DNA of 64,000 nucleotides from an uncultured Lachnospiraceae bacterium (GTDB taxonomy: Bacteria; Bacillota; Clostridia; Lachnospirales; Lachnospiraceae). The notes below the pieces were generated by a model that was not told where the DNA came from, ran no database searches, and saw nothing but the letters and a program-made list of their open reading frames with translations. The stretch covers positions 34,630 through 98,629 of the forward strand of contig CAJTWM010000013.1 of assembly GCA_910579805.1 (NCBI GenBank). Reading direction: 5' to 3'. A program made the translations under genes and the position numbers. How positions within the stretch are numbered: position 1 is the stretch's first letter; every line of letters starts with the position of its first letter. Positions 8,504 through 17,927 of this stretch are shown piece by piece.

Positions 8504-8986
8504 TTATTTTAATACATCCCCAAACTCTGCTCCTGCCGCTCTGATCAGGTCTTCCGGCCTGATCTCGATCTGTGAGCCGAGGCGTCCGCCGCTTACGATG
8601 ATGGTTTCCATCGTCTTCGCCGTATCCGCAATCCTTGTTACATACTGCTTTTTCATACCGATGGACGTACATCCGCCCCGGACATATCCGGTCACATTGT
8701 TGATCTCTTTCACAGGCAGCATTTCCACCGATTTCTCCCCGACGGATCTGGCCGCCTTTTTCAGATCCAGTTCCCTTTCTATCGGAATGACAAAAACAAA
8801 ATAATTTTTACTGTTGCCCCTTGTAACAAGCGTTTTATAAATCTTGTCATGAGGCATTTGCAACTGGTCTGCAAGCCGTATGCTGTCCACAAACTCCCCG
8901 CATTCGTAAGTGTAATGGGTATACTCGATCTTTAACCTGTCTAATATGCGCATTGCATTGGTTTTGATTTCCTTTTCCTTCGCCAT
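8504..8986 (-). CDS. ybaK: YbaK/EbsC-type aminoacyl-tRNA deacylase
   Basis: 160 residues, the usual size for Cys-tRNA(Pro) deacylases, which remove cysteine mischarged onto tRNA-Pro. Family landmarks include KIYKTLVTRG (catalytic Lys region), VTGYVRGGCTSIG and the ending SGGRLGSQIEIRPEDLI. ATG at 8986 has GGAGGGAG upstream. It follows panD by 74 bases and may be read through from the pantothenate operon. The exact tRNA specificity cannot be read from sequence. Confidence 0.88.
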   Translation of the reverse strand: MAKEKEIKTNAMRILDRLKIEYTHYTYECGEFVDSIRLADQLQMPHDKIYKTLVTRGNSKNYFVFVIPIERELDLKKAARSVGEKSVEMLPVKEINNVTGYVRGGCTSIGMKKQYVTRIADTAKTMETIIVSGGRLGSQIEIRPEDLIRAAGAEFGDVLK

Positions 8987-9060
8987 GATGGCTCCCTCCC
9001 GAGTGTCTAAAACAACTTATTCGCTTTAGCGGTTTTCGGTATAAAACATTTATTAATATT

Positions 9061-9444
9061 TTAGGATAATTCTCCGTGTTTCTCATACCGGGAAATTTTC
9101 CCGATCTTATTTTTCTCATCAGTAAATACCACATATGGATTATGTACTTTTGCCTCCTCCGGCGTCATATCCGCATATGCCATGATAATGATATGGTCGC
9201 CAATCTGTACCTGTCTCGCCGCAGCGCCGTTTAAGCAGATCATACCGCTGTCCGCTTCTCCTGCGATCGTATATGTCTCAAACCGGTTTCCGTTTTCCAC
9301 ATCTACGATCTGTACCATTTCATATTCCAAAATGCCTGCCGCCTCCAAAAGCGTTGTATCTACCGTTATGCTGCCCACATAATTTAGTTCCGCCTGCGTT
9401 ACTACCGCCCTGTGTATTTTCCCTTTTAACATTCTGAGCGTCAT
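9061..9444 (-). CDS. panD: Aspartate 1-decarboxylase
   Basis: 127 residues, the normal PanD length. It makes beta-alanine from aspartate for pantothenate synthesis. The self-cleavage site is YVGS (residues 22-25), where the Gly-Ser bond breaks to form the pyruvoyl group. NGAAARQVQIGDHIII and HNPYVVFTDEKN are conserved late motifs. ATG at 9444 has GGGAGG ten bases upstream. It follows panC by 25 bases. Confidence 0.96.
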   Translation of the reverse strand: MTLRMLKGKIHRAVVTQAELNYVGSITVDTTLLEAAGILEYEMVQIVDVENGNRFETYTIAGEADSGMICLNGAAARQVQIGDHIIIMAYADMTPEEAKVHNPYVVFTDEKNKIGKISRYEKHGELS

Positions 9445-9469
9445 TTTAAACCAGCCTCCCTTCCGTTTT

Positions 9470-10327
9470 CTACATTTTCATAATGAAATTATCAATGAGT
9501 CTCGTCTTTCCGATAAATACTGCAATAGCGCAGAGAATTTCTCCGCCGCCGGCAGCCCCCAGATCCGCAACCGGCTCTATTTTGGAAAAGTCCACGATTT
9601 CTACATAATCGATCTTTGCAAGCTTTTCTTTCCCAATCACGTCCGAAATGCGCCGCTTTATTTCGGAAACTTGCCTTTCCCCTGCCTCTATTGCTTTTTT
9701 CCCTTCCGCAAGGCTTCTGCTCAGTACCAGCGCCGCCTGCCTCTCCTCCGGATTCAGATAAGTATTTCTGGAACTTTTGGCCAATCCGTCTTCTTCCCTG
9801 ATGATAGGGCAGCCGACAATCTCCATATCTATACTCAGATCCCTGACCATTTTCTTTATGACCGCAAGCTGCTGGGCGTCCTTTTGCCCGAAATACGCCC
9901 TGTCTGCCGGTATGATATGGAAAAGCTTACTCACTACGGTCTGCACCCCTCTGAAATGCGTGGGACGGCTTTTTCCGCACAGTTCTTTTGTCAGCCCTTC
10001 CATATCCACATAGGCGCTAAAATCCGGATCGTACATTTCCTCCGTATCCGGGTGAAAAATCAGATCCACGCCGATACTTTCGCACAACGCCGCGTCTTTA
10101 TCCAAATCTCTGGGATAACTTGCAAAATCCTCGTTAGGCCCAAACTGGATCGGATTGACAAATATACTGACAACCACTTTATCGTTCTCTCTCTTCGCCG
10201 CCTCCATCAAACTTTTATGCCCCTCATGCAAATAGCCCATGGTCGGCACAAGCCCTACCGTAAGTCCCTGCTTCTTCCATTCTTTTACCTGATCCCTTGT
10301 TTCTTTTATCTTTCCTGATATTTTCAT
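9470..10327 (-). CDS. panC: Pantothenate synthetase (pantoate-beta-alanine ligase)
   Basis: 285 residues. It joins pantoate and beta-alanine using ATP. Motifs: VPTMGYLHEGHKSL (HIGH-type nucleotide site), VVSIFVNPIQFGPNEDF, FGQKDAQQLAVI and the KMSKS-like LAKSSRNTYL. ATG at 10327 is preceded by GGGAG from the tail of a dispersed hairpin element, so the repeat appears to supply the ribosome site. Middle gene of the panB-panC-panD run. Confidence 0.96.
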   Translation of the reverse strand: MKISGKIKETRDQVKEWKKQGLTVGLVPTMGYLHEGHKSLMEAAKRENDKVVVSIFVNPIQFGPNEDFASYPRDLDKDAALCESIGVDLIFHPDTEEMYDPDFSAYVDMEGLTKELCGKSRPTHFRGVQTVVSKLFHIIPADRAYFGQKDAQQLAVIKKMVRDLSIDMEIVGCPIIREEDGLAKSSRNTYLNPEERQAALVLSRSLAEGKKAIEAGERQVSEIKRRISDVIGKEKLAKIDYVEIVDFSKIEPVADLGAAGGGEILCAIAVFIGKTRLIDNFIMKM

Positions 10328-10366
10328 TTTTACTCCCATCTGTGCGCTTCAGCGCACATACCAATC
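10328..10366 (-). repeat. Dispersed hairpin element, copy 4 (panC leader)
   Basis: On the minus strand GATTGGTAT is followed by the stem GTGCGC TGAA GCGCAC, then AGATGGGAG and, five bases later, the panC ATG. Confidence 0.75.
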
Positions 10367-10393
10367 TACATTTGGCGTCCATTTTCGCTTTCC

Positions 10394-11221
10394 TTAATAT
10401 AATTTATCCAAAATACTTTCATCCATCTTGAAAGTATGCTCGCCGGACGGAAACGTCCCTTCCTGTACTTCCCTTTTATATGCCGCAAAACCCTTTTTCA
10501 TTTCTTCGCCTACATTGGCAAATACTTTTACAAATTTAGGCGACATATCGCCATACATGGCGAGCATATCCTGATAAACCAGCACCTGACCGTCGCAGCC
10601 CGCGCCTGCCCCGATTCCGATGGTCGGAATGGAGATTTTCTCCGTAATAAGCGCTGCCAGCTTTTCGGGAACACACTCCAGAACGACGGCAAATGCGCCT
10701 GCCTGCTCCACTGCTTTCGCCTCTTCCAACAGTTTTTGGGCGGCCTCCCCGCCTTTTCCCTGTACTTTAAATCCGCCGAGAGCATGAACGGACTGAGGCG
10801 TTAATCCGATATGCGCGCAGACCGGGACCGACGCTCTGACGATCGCTTCGATCTGGGGGCATACCTCTTTACCGCCCTCTAATTTTACTGCATGCGCCCC
10901 GCCTTCTTTGAGCATCCTGCCCGCATTGACTACCGCGTCGTAACAGCCGGTCTGATAAGACATAAAAGGCATATCCGCTATGACCAGTGCATTTTTTGCT
11001 CCTCTTGTTACCGCTTTCGTATGATGCAGCATATCTTCCATCGTAACGGAAAGCGTATTTTCATAACCAAGGCAGACCATTCCTAAGGAATCCCCTACCA
11101 GAATCGAGTGGATTCCCGCCTCATCAATCAGCTTTGCCGTCGTATAATCATATGCCGTCAGCATCGTAAGCTTCTCACCCTGTTCCTTTGCCTGTTTAAA
11201 AGTTGTCACTGTATTCTTCAT
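10394..11221 (-). CDS. panB: 3-methyl-2-oxobutanoate hydroxymethyltransferase
   Basis: 275 residues. It forms ketopantoate from ketoisovalerate and methylene-THF. Motifs: MLTAYDYTTAKLIDEAG, LVGDSLGMV (metal-binding Asp), VKLEGGKEV, HIGLTPQSVHALGGFKVQG and ecvPEKLA with a TIGIGAG loop. ATG at 11221 has AGGAG six bases upstream; the open frame extends to 11257 without a better site. First committed step in the operon headed by the gene at 12200. Confidence 0.96.
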   Translation of the reverse strand: MKNTVTTFKQAKEQGEKLTMLTAYDYTTAKLIDEAGIHSILVGDSLGMVCLGYENTLSVTMEDMLHHTKAVTRGAKNALVIADMPFMSYQTGCYDAVVNAGRMLKEGGAHAVKLEGGKEVCPQIEAIVRASVPVCAHIGLTPQSVHALGGFKVQGKGGEAAQKLLEEAKAVEQAGAFAVVLECVPEKLAALITEKISIPTIGIGAGAGCDGQVLVYQDMLAMYGDMSPKFVKVFANVGEEMKKGFAAYKREVQEGTFPSGEHTFKMDESILDKLY

Positions 11222-11272
11222 TTCCGCTCCTATCTGTCTGCTTCGTCTCCATTTCACTTCCGGGCAGACCTA
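11222..11272 (-). repeat. Dispersed hairpin element, degenerate copy (panB leader)
   Basis: On the minus strand GTCTGC and GCAGAC pair around a long loop, followed by AGATAGGAG and the panB start six bases on. The stem arms and tail match the family but the loop is expanded. Confidence 0.45.
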
Positions 11273-11297
11273 ACGCCTTATATTTGCATTTTTCCAT

Positions 11298-12200
11298 TTA
11301 CTTTTTTATCCTATCGCCATGCGCCGCGTTTTCACTCGTGCAAAACAGCCTTTCCAGCTTTTCATAGTCCTTTCCGGGGTCTTTGGTTTTCGCCATTTTC
11401 AAAAGCCGTCTGCCTAACAACCTGTATATTTCCCGATCTTCTCCTTCTAAGACTTGAAAATGCTTTTCCACGGTCGAAAGATCTCCTCTTAAGACCGGTC
11501 CCGTCATACTGGAAAGCGTCCCGTTTTTCAATACATTTTCTATATTTCCCCGTATCAGGGACGCCGACGCCTCCCGCGCTTCCTCCTCGGAAAATCCGCA
11601 CGTTTCCAATAGGCCGAATCCCAATTCCAAAAGCGCCAAAACGTGATTGCTCAATATGCTGGCCGCACAGTGATACGCCGCTTTATCCTTTCTTTCTATC
11701 ACGCGGTAAGGATTTCCCAATTCCTGAAGCAGTTTTTCCAATCCCCACAAAGCAGTCCCATCTCCTTCCAAGGTAAAAAAACCGTTATTCAATTGCATAT
11801 AAGATGAAAATCTGTCGCGAAATGCGAGCAGTGGATGAATAGAAGCCCCGTATGCGCGCTTCTTTTCTATTCCTACGAATACATCAGATGATAATGAGCC
11901 GCTGACATGACATATAATGCGCTCATCTACGGACATTTCTTTCATACAATCCCATACGCCGCTTATTTCATCATCCGGCGTTGTAATGATCAGGGTATCG
12001 CTCAAAGCAACCAGCTTTTCCATATCATCAAAAGCCATGACCGGAAAATCGTCCGTGCTGGTAAATTCCGCTGCTAAAGCAGCGCTCTCAAAATTCCTGC
12101 TGTAAAATCCGGCTACCGTCCGTCCTTTGTCCGCCAAATATTTTCCAAGCGAACAGCCCACCCGTCCGGCGCCTATTATTCCTATCTTCATTTCATGCAT
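11298..12200 (-). CDS. Rossmann-like / DUF2520 oxidoreductase, candidate ketopantoate reductase
   Basis: 300 residues. An N-terminal NAD(P)-binding fold starts MKIGIIGAGRVGCSLGKYL (GxGxxG). VSGSLSSDVF and ASIHPLLAFRD mark the DUF2520-type catalytic half. It heads the operon with panB, panC and panD, and no classical panE lies in the window. The missing step, NADPH reduction of ketopantoate, is the obvious role. PanG-type ketopantoate reductases come from this kind of family, but that link is from memory and not tested. ATG at 12200 (AGAGG just upstream) is used; ATG at 12191 is possible. Confidence 0.8.
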   Translation of the reverse strand: MHEMKIGIIGAGRVGCSLGKYLADKGRTVAGFYSRNFESAALAAEFTSTDDFPVMAFDDMEKLVALSDTLIITTPDDEISGVWDCMKEMSVDERIICHVSGSLSSDVFVGIEKKRAYGASIHPLLAFRDRFSSYMQLNNGFFTLEGDGTALWGLEKLLQELGNPYRVIERKDKAAYHCAASILSNHVLALLELGFGLLETCGFSEEEAREASASLIRGNIENVLKNGTLSSMTGPVLRGDLSTVEKHFQVLEGEDREIYRLLGRRLLKMAKTKDPGKDYEKLERLFCTSENAAHGDRIKK

Positions 12201-12266
12201 ACACCTCTCTTTCAAAGCGATGCACATTATCATCGATGCCGTTTCCTAAGAATACCGCTCGTTAAA

Positions 12267-12295
12267 AATATAACACATCCCTTTCCGGAGCGCAA
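12267..12295 (-). promoter_or_regulatory. Probable promoter of the pantothenate operon
   Basis: Minus strand TTGCGC (12295-12290), a 17-bp spacer and TATATT (12272-12267), 67 bases before the ATG at 12200. Confidence 0.5.
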
Positions 12296-12301
12296 GCGCA
12301 A

Positions 12302-14389
12302 TCAAATGAGATTTTTTTCAAAATGAAATCTTTTTTCCACGGCTTTCAGATAGCGTTCATTATGGCTTGCCGCAACGAGCATCGGGGCATATGCATCCCT
12401 TCCGCTGATCCGGAACATATAAGGAAAATTCTTAAAATGTTCCTGATATTCACGGGCAAAATCCAAAATACCTCTTTGGATCTCCCGGATGCCTTCCTGA
12501 TTTTCGTCTGTTTCCCCAAAAGAAAGGGTAATATTCTCTCCCTCTAAATACTTCACGGCCTCCCCGTCCTTCTTTCCTTCATAAAATCCCACAAACTGCG
12601 GCGCAGGGGAAGATAGCAGCAGTTCCCAATACACATTATGGTCTTTGTTCGGGTCGTGCTTTTTCAGCAAATCCCTGTTATGGCTTTGGGAATACAAATA
12701 TGCCGTCAGCCTTCCAGTCTGCAGAAAGACCTCCGACGCATCCGGCTCCGCATTATGCACCGTATTCGTTCCGGCAACGATCCCCTCTATCCGGCAGGGC
12801 AGTTTCCAAACTTTCTCCGTCAAATGGGAAAGCGCCGCCCAGCCGCTGCCTGCCCAGCCGATATCTACTGCCGCAGCCCGCCCGCAGCCCGCCAAAACTT
12901 TCGTATAATACTTTTCCGCCGCCGTCTTCTGAGAAACATATACCGCCCTCACCTGCTCCCATTTTGCTTCAAGAAAACGGTGCAGCAGCTCTACATTTTT
13001 ATCCGTCAGTTTATCTTCGGGGTCTAACTGCGCAGTCCGGAAATCCGTAGCGGCCGGCTCAAATTCACTTTCCCAGCGGTCCGCTAATTGTCCGGTCAGG
13101 CTGTCCAGCTCCATAGAATGCAGGATTTGCCCTATCGTATAGCCCTGATTCACTTTATGGAACAAAAATCTTCTGAAATAATCATACTTGTCCTCATCCG
13201 CCATAAGCTTTACCGCCGCTTTTCTGGACCAATAGACATATTCCGTAATGTCCTGTGGATAAAGAAAATCATAAACCTGCTTTACAATATCCCCGTCTCT
13301 GGATAAAAACAACAGCTTGTCCAGTCCACGGCTCTTATAATGCTCGTGGATAAACCCACAGTATCCTGCAACGAACAGCCCCCCGTAAATAAAGCCGTAC
13401 TCGTATTCCATACTGTAAGAATACAGTCCGTTATAAAGACGGCCGCTCACCACCGCCCTGTATGCGCTGCCAATGATACTGGACATATCCATAGAACGGT
13501 ACAACAGGAGATTTTTATTAATATTGGGATACAAAAACACATCCAGACCGTTTCGCTTTGCCATATCCCTGTCGCTGTAGGGATTGTCTCCGATATGGAT
13601 AACGGAATGCGCACCGATACCATGAATTTCCCCGAAAAGCCTGCCGTCGGCTTTGCTTTTTTGATATTCGTTCGAGAGATATACTTTCTCCATCCCCCTA
13701 TATCCGGCATTTTCCAAAATCTTTACTATACATTCTTTAGGAAGATACATATCGGATACAAGAATCATTTTCTTATTCATAGCAAGGAGTCTTTTCCACA
13801 CTTCCAGCATAAACGGATTCGCATAGCAAAGCCTCTGCTCCACTTCCTGTTCCCATTCCATTCCCTCTTCCGCCAGAATCCCTGTTTTTTCCTCCAAATT
13901 CTCCCAAATGTCTTTTAAGCCCACTTCCGTATGGCCGTTTCGCGCTTCACATTTTACCCTTGCGTCCCATTCCGCCAAAATACGGATGTTTTTAAAATCC
14001 AAAGTATCAAATGCTTCCCCCACCAGAAAAAACAGATCCGCCGGCGATGCAAACGGCCGAAAGATCAGGGTATCAAAAATATCAAAAGAAACCACGTCAT
14101 AACTTTCCAGTTTCCTGACATACTCTTCCACACGCAAAAACGGATTTTTTGCCAAATAGGACTCCGATTCACTCTGCCCAACAGGCAGGCGTTTGCTCTC
14201 ATAGACGCCTGTTTCCGGCCTTTTCCCTAAAAACCGGAAAAACAAAATATAATAGGCAAAATTCAGCCACAACAAATAGAACCATGAAGCGGCTTTATGT
14301 ATACCTGTCGCACCGTCGTGGAATTTATGGTATCTGTATGAAATTCCCGTATGTTTATTTACTAACAATTGATAGATTCTGCGCCTCAT
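12302..14389 (-). CDS. HAD-type hydrolase with C-terminal SRDG domain, glycan-cluster protein
   Basis: 695 residues, like the large proteins classed as predicted HAD hydrolases (COG5610) in surface-polysaccharide loci. HAD motif I is VSFDIFDTLIF (Asp near residue 104), motif II is MILVSDMYLPKE and the acidic motif is VIHIGDNPYSDRD. After about residue 340 comes a second domain with LLFLSRDGDIVKQV and VDIGWAGSGWAALSHL. The same domain occurs in the proteins at 22790 and 27051. The HAD half suggests phosphatase activity on a sugar or polyol phosphate; the role of the second half is unknown. Confidence 0.75.
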   Translation of the reverse strand: MRRRIYQLLVNKHTGISYRYHKFHDGATGIHKAASWFYLLWLNFAYYILFFRFLGKRPETGVYESKRLPVGQSESESYLAKNPFLRVEEYVRKLESYDVVSFDIFDTLIFRPFASPADLFFLVGEAFDTLDFKNIRILAEWDARVKCEARNGHTEVGLKDIWENLEEKTGILAEEGMEWEQEVEQRLCYANPFMLEVWKRLLAMNKKMILVSDMYLPKECIVKILENAGYRGMEKVYLSNEYQKSKADGRLFGEIHGIGAHSVIHIGDNPYSDRDMAKRNGLDVFLYPNINKNLLLYRSMDMSSIIGSAYRAVVSGRLYNGLYSYSMEYEYGFIYGGLFVAGYCGFIHEHYKSRGLDKLLFLSRDGDIVKQVYDFLYPQDITEYVYWSRKAAVKLMADEDKYDYFRRFLFHKVNQGYTIGQILHSMELDSLTGQLADRWESEFEPAATDFRTAQLDPEDKLTDKNVELLHRFLEAKWEQVRAVYVSQKTAAEKYYTKVLAGCGRAAAVDIGWAGSGWAALSHLTEKVWKLPCRIEGIVAGTNTVHNAEPDASEVFLQTGRLTAYLYSQSHNRDLLKKHDPNKDHNVYWELLLSSPAPQFVGFYEGKKDGEAVKYLEGENITLSFGETDENQEGIREIQRGILDFAREYQEHFKNFPYMFRISGRDAYAPMLVAASHNERYLKAVEKRFHFEKNLI

Positions 14390-14494
14390 TTTTCCCCTTG
14401 GACCCTATCCGCTTTTCATCCCGTCAAGTTTCCTGTCCGCTTAATACCGACGCCGTCCTATCGGAACGGAAGACCGGCCGTCATAATCAAGCAA

Positions 14495-14538
14495 TCTAAA
14501 ACTGCCGCTTCACGGAATTTCATTCGTTAAAGCGGCAG
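14495..14538 (-). terminator. Terminator after dgt
   Basis: A 9-bp stem (CTGCCGCTT / AAGCGGCAG) is followed on the minus strand by TTTTAGATT, 36 bases after the dgt stop. Confidence 0.75.
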
Positions 14539-14573
14539 CCCTATAACAATTGCAACTGCTTTTCTATCTTTTC

Positions 14574-15992
14574 CTATTTATGCATTAAATTAATCCCTTC
14601 CAGCATTTGATAAGTTTCCAATGCAAATTCATCCGTCATGCCGCTGACATGGTCTAATAACAAGTGGACACGAAGCCACCACTCTTTGATCGCATAATCA
14701 TGCTGTCTGGCGTCCAGCTTATCAATGGCATATTTATATTCCGTAATGTAGCGCCTCCCCAAACGGTTAAACAGCCGTCTTTCGACATCCGTATTTTCTG
14801 TTTTCTCTCCGTTTATCATTTTTAAAAATACAGTATTAGGTAACGCCAAAACTCTTTCATAATTTTTTAAAATACCCGTTATCACAGAGTATCCGGTAAG
14901 CTCTATGCTTTCCGCTTCAAAAGAAGTATATAAAATCCGTCTGGAAACACTTTTGATCGTTTCCAGCACGCGCCCCATCGGTTTATTCGTGTTGATCAGC
15001 GAATCTGCCGTCCCGTTAAAGATTTCTTCTTCACGCTCGAAATAATTATCCACTGTTTCCTGCATTGCGCTCCGGGACCACGGAACCGATATATCCCTTC
15101 CAAATTGAATAGGATCGGCGTCCGGCACCTCTACCGGCAGCTTTTCATTTTTATATTTGCTTTTCCACTCTTTCACAAACTCTTTTAGGAAGATTTCCTC
15201 CGTCAATATCCTTTTTTCAATACCGTCCGCGATATCGCTCATACAGTAGGCAATATCATCCGCTGCCTCCATGATATAGGTAAGCGGATAACGATGATAC
15301 AATTCCATCCCTACTTCGGAATAAATTTTTTCCACGATGTCCCTCTCCGTTTGAAAATATCCCGCTTTTTTTAATATCCCGTCCCCTTGTTTTTCACCAG
15401 CAGCCCTTGAATATTTCAAGGTGCAGAGCAGCGTTGCAAAGGTCAGATTAAAACTATACTCGTCGTATTCCGTATGTAATCTTGTAATTGTCCTGAATCC
15501 CTGTGGGTTTCCGTCAAATTCCCTGAAATCGTTCATTAGCGTATCTAACAAGGTATCCTCCTTGCTGATTCCCTTTGGCAACGCGTTTAACGCGGAATTA
15601 TTTGCCCAGTCGCGAATCGCGATTTCACCGAAATGCCCAAAAGGCGGATTGCCAATATCATGCAGTAAGCAGGCGTTCTCTACGATTGCCACAACATCCG
15701 GTATTTTCTCCGGATCGAGAAGATGATTCTCATACAGCCTGCGCGCTATCTTACTCGCAAGCGTATGCCCCAGATCCGACACTTCCAGCGAATGCGTTAG
15801 CCGGGTCCTTACGCTTGCATTCGGTTCCAAAGAAAAAACCTGTGCTTTCTGCTGCAGTCTGCGAAAAGAGGACGAATACAGGATCCTCGACCGGTCGCTG
15901 TAAAACTGCTCAATCGAATACTCCCGTTCTATAGATGATTTCCGCATTCTGTCCGTACATAATAACTGATCGTATTTAGGTTTTGTATCCAT
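14574..15992 (-). CDS. dgt: Deoxyguanosinetriphosphate triphosphohydrolase-like protein (HD domain)
   Basis: 472 residues. It hydrolyses dNTPs to nucleoside and triphosphate. The metal site is RTRLTHSLEVSDLG and CLLHDIGNPPFGHFGE (the HD pair). YSSSFRRLQQKAQVF and ADDIAYCMSDIADG are further family motifs. ATG at 15992 (MDTKPKYDQLL) has AGGAG eight bases upstream; the open frame to 16094 is AT-rich leader. A housekeeping gene inside the glycan region with its own terminator. Nucleotide preference is not certain, as this subfamily is broad. Confidence 0.92.
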   Translation of the reverse strand: MDTKPKYDQLLCTDRMRKSSIEREYSIEQFYSDRSRILYSSSFRRLQQKAQVFSLEPNASVRTRLTHSLEVSDLGHTLASKIARRLYENHLLDPEKIPDVVAIVENACLLHDIGNPPFGHFGEIAIRDWANNSALNALPKGISKEDTLLDTLMNDFREFDGNPQGFRTITRLHTEYDEYSFNLTFATLLCTLKYSRAAGEKQGDGILKKAGYFQTERDIVEKIYSEVGMELYHRYPLTYIMEAADDIAYCMSDIADGIEKRILTEEIFLKEFVKEWKSKYKNEKLPVEVPDADPIQFGRDISVPWSRSAMQETVDNYFEREEEIFNGTADSLINTNKPMGRVLETIKSVSRRILYTSFEAESIELTGYSVITGILKNYERVLALPNTVFLKMINGEKTENTDVERRLFNRLGRRYITEYKYAIDKLDARQHDYAIKEWWLRVHLLLDHVSGMTDEFALETYQMLEGINLMHK

Positions 15993-16154
15993 CAGCAACT
16001 CTCCTTTGTAGCTCCAATTATTTTCTGACATAAAGTTTACAAAATTTACAAATCTCTCAAATACAGGATAGCACGGACTACTGTAGATAAACATGAAGTT
16101 TTTAGAAAATTTTACGGATGTGTCCTCCGCACCGAGATTCCCCTATATGAGCCG

Positions 16155-17120
16155 CTATGGACACGCTGGAAACAAGGAAAGAAAATACGAACCGGAAGGC
16201 AGAAATACAGACGACAGATAATAATGATCCTTTTCCCCTATCTCTACCAGCACTTTATCGCTTGTATCAATAAATATACCGCTTGTATATATCATGCGGT
16301 CTTTATATATTTCCAAAATATATTCGCCGGTTGAGCACTGAAATATAATCGGCAGGCTTTCCTGATAGCTGTTTTCCAATATAACTGCTTTTTGAGATTT
16401 CTTTTCTCTTAGCATGATTGTTGCTCCGGTAAAATCCGGGGTAAAACCTCCTTTCCCGGTAACCCTAATTTCCATTGTATGTAAAACCAGCCAATAATTG
16501 GAAAACTTGTAGTAATTATATGTTACCATGCTTGTTTCACTGTTGTCGTCATTGCAATAATAAGTATCGTTGACAATAAATCCGCGAATGTCTTCATTGA
16601 TAGGTACTTTGTCCGGTCGATATTCCCGAATCTCGATTGGAATATCTACCGTATACTCCTCCGATTCGTTTAGCATAGGTATCCTTAACACTTGCGATTC
16701 CGAAAATTTAGCAGCAAACGGAAATTCCCTTTGTAATTCAGAAACCTTATTTACCAAAAGCGATTTTTGTAGTTCCCTTGCAAAATTTTGTGAGCATTGT
16801 ACGAAAATATCGGTTTTTACATCTCCGCTAAACCGATTTATAAAACTTTCGTACCGCTCTTGCATGATCCCTTCAAAACCAAATGCCAATGCAATCAAAA
16901 GGGAAAGTATTAAATTCATTGTTATCAAAAAAGCTTTTCTCCCATTTAATCTGCCTGCGCCTTTCACAGCCTTTACTTTCTTTGCTTTTGATTTTACTGT
17001 TTTCGTCCTATGCGTTTTCTTATTGTCTTTTTTCTTAGGATTGTCTAAGATATAGGAAATATACAAAGAGAGAAGAAACACTATTAAAAAAATGGCAGAA
17101 TTTAGCATTCTTCTTTTCAT
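16155..17120 (-). CDS. Unrecognised protein with two N-terminal membrane segments
   Basis: 321 residues. Two hydrophobic segments (about 6-25 and 62-82) flank a very Lys-rich cytoplasmic loop (KKKDNKKTHRTK...). The remaining ~240 residues should be outside the cell and are rich in beta-type sequence and Tyr. I see no catalytic motif. ATG at 17120 has AAGGAG upstream. It is the last gene of the run that begins at 22790 (glycosyltransferase fusion, then methyltransferase), so a surface-glycan role is likely but unproven. Confidence 0.7.
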   Translation of the reverse strand: MKRRMLNSAIFLIVFLLSLYISYILDNPKKKDNKKTHRTKTVKSKAKKVKAVKGAGRLNGRKAFLITMNLILSLLIALAFGFEGIMQERYESFINRFSGDVKTDIFVQCSQNFARELQKSLLVNKVSELQREFPFAAKFSESQVLRIPMLNESEEYTVDIPIEIREYRPDKVPINEDIRGFIVNDTYYCNDDNSETSMVTYNYYKFSNYWLVLHTMEIRVTGKGGFTPDFTGATIMLREKKSQKAVILENSYQESLPIIFQCSTGEYILEIYKDRMIYTSGIFIDTSDKVLVEIGEKDHYYLSSVFLPSGSYFLSLFPACP

Positions 17121-17165
17121 TTTATCTCCTTCATATATATTGATCCCACAAATAAAATACTAAAA

Positions 17166-17855
17166 TTACATTGAACAAAAAAATTTTAAGTTCTCAGAGC
17201 ACACTATCATGCTATGATAATATATTTTTTCTCTATATTTTATCTTATTTTCACTAAGTTTGCTTTTTATCATTTCCATTGTATTCTGTTCTCCCACTCT
17301 GTCTATATCATGCATAAAAATCACAAAGTCTTTACCTAAACATTGTGGAATTAAGGATAAACTGTCAATTCTTGAATAATAAGGCGATCTATAACCATAA
17401 GGCCCGTCAATAACGATCATATCGTAATGCTTATCCGAAAGGCACTCATAAAAATTTTTATAGTGAGTTACATTTCCTTCCTTACCATTTATAACTATCT
17501 TTTCATCTACAATGTCCAGCATTATTACCATTGAATTCATCGGAAGTTTATAATGATTTTGAAAAAATTTCTTCCACAAAGGATCGTGCTCAATAATACG
17601 ATGCAAAACTGTTTCATAGTACTCGGCATATCTTGATATCATCTTTGAAGATTGTCCCAATCCCATCTCTAAAACGCATTTAGGCTGGAATTCATTTAGC
17701 ACTCTATATAGCACATACATTGCTCCATAATCCATCGCTCCTCCTCGTAATGAAAACGATTGATTTTCAGGAAGCCATCGGCTATCTTTAATTGTATCAT
17801 GAAAAATTACACTATACTTCAGTTCTTCTAAAATATCCTTTTCCTCTTTTCCCAT
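17166..17855 (-). CDS. Putative SAM-dependent methyltransferase-like protein
   Basis: 229 residues. PKCVLEMGLGQSSKMI resembles the SAM-binding motif I, with an acidic residue later in IIEHDPLW and a motif near YDMIVIDGPYGYRSPYY. The overall layout matches class I methyltransferase folds found in polysaccharide loci. Lower GC than its flanks, like the neighbour at 22790, which suggests the pair arrived together. The gap to the 22790 gene is 72 bases. The acceptor, perhaps a sugar hydroxyl, is inferred. Confidence 0.65.
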   Translation of the reverse strand: MGKEEKDILEELKYSVIFHDTIKDSRWLPENQSFSLRGGAMDYGAMYVLYRVLNEFQPKCVLEMGLGQSSKMISRYAEYYETVLHRIIEHDPLWKKFFQNHYKLPMNSMVIMLDIVDEKIVINGKEGNVTHYKNFYECLSDKHYDMIVIDGPYGYRSPYYSRIDSLSLIPQCLGKDFVIFMHDIDRVGEQNTMEMIKSKLSENKIKYREKIYYHSMIVCSENLKFFCSM

Positions 17856-17927
17856 TAATCGCTATCTGCCTTTCCGTAAAAATTATTATGAGATCTGTCT
17901 TTCTAACATTGTTTAAACATTGCTATA

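Noticed and set aside
9671..10318. 215-codon plus-strand frame across panC
   Set aside because: Antisense shadow of a well-supported panC gene; no ribosome site and no plausible protein motif.
11108..11776. 222-codon plus-strand frame across panB and the DUF2520 gene
   Set aside because: Antisense shadow spanning two real genes; Pro/Phe/Leu-rich as expected of such frames.
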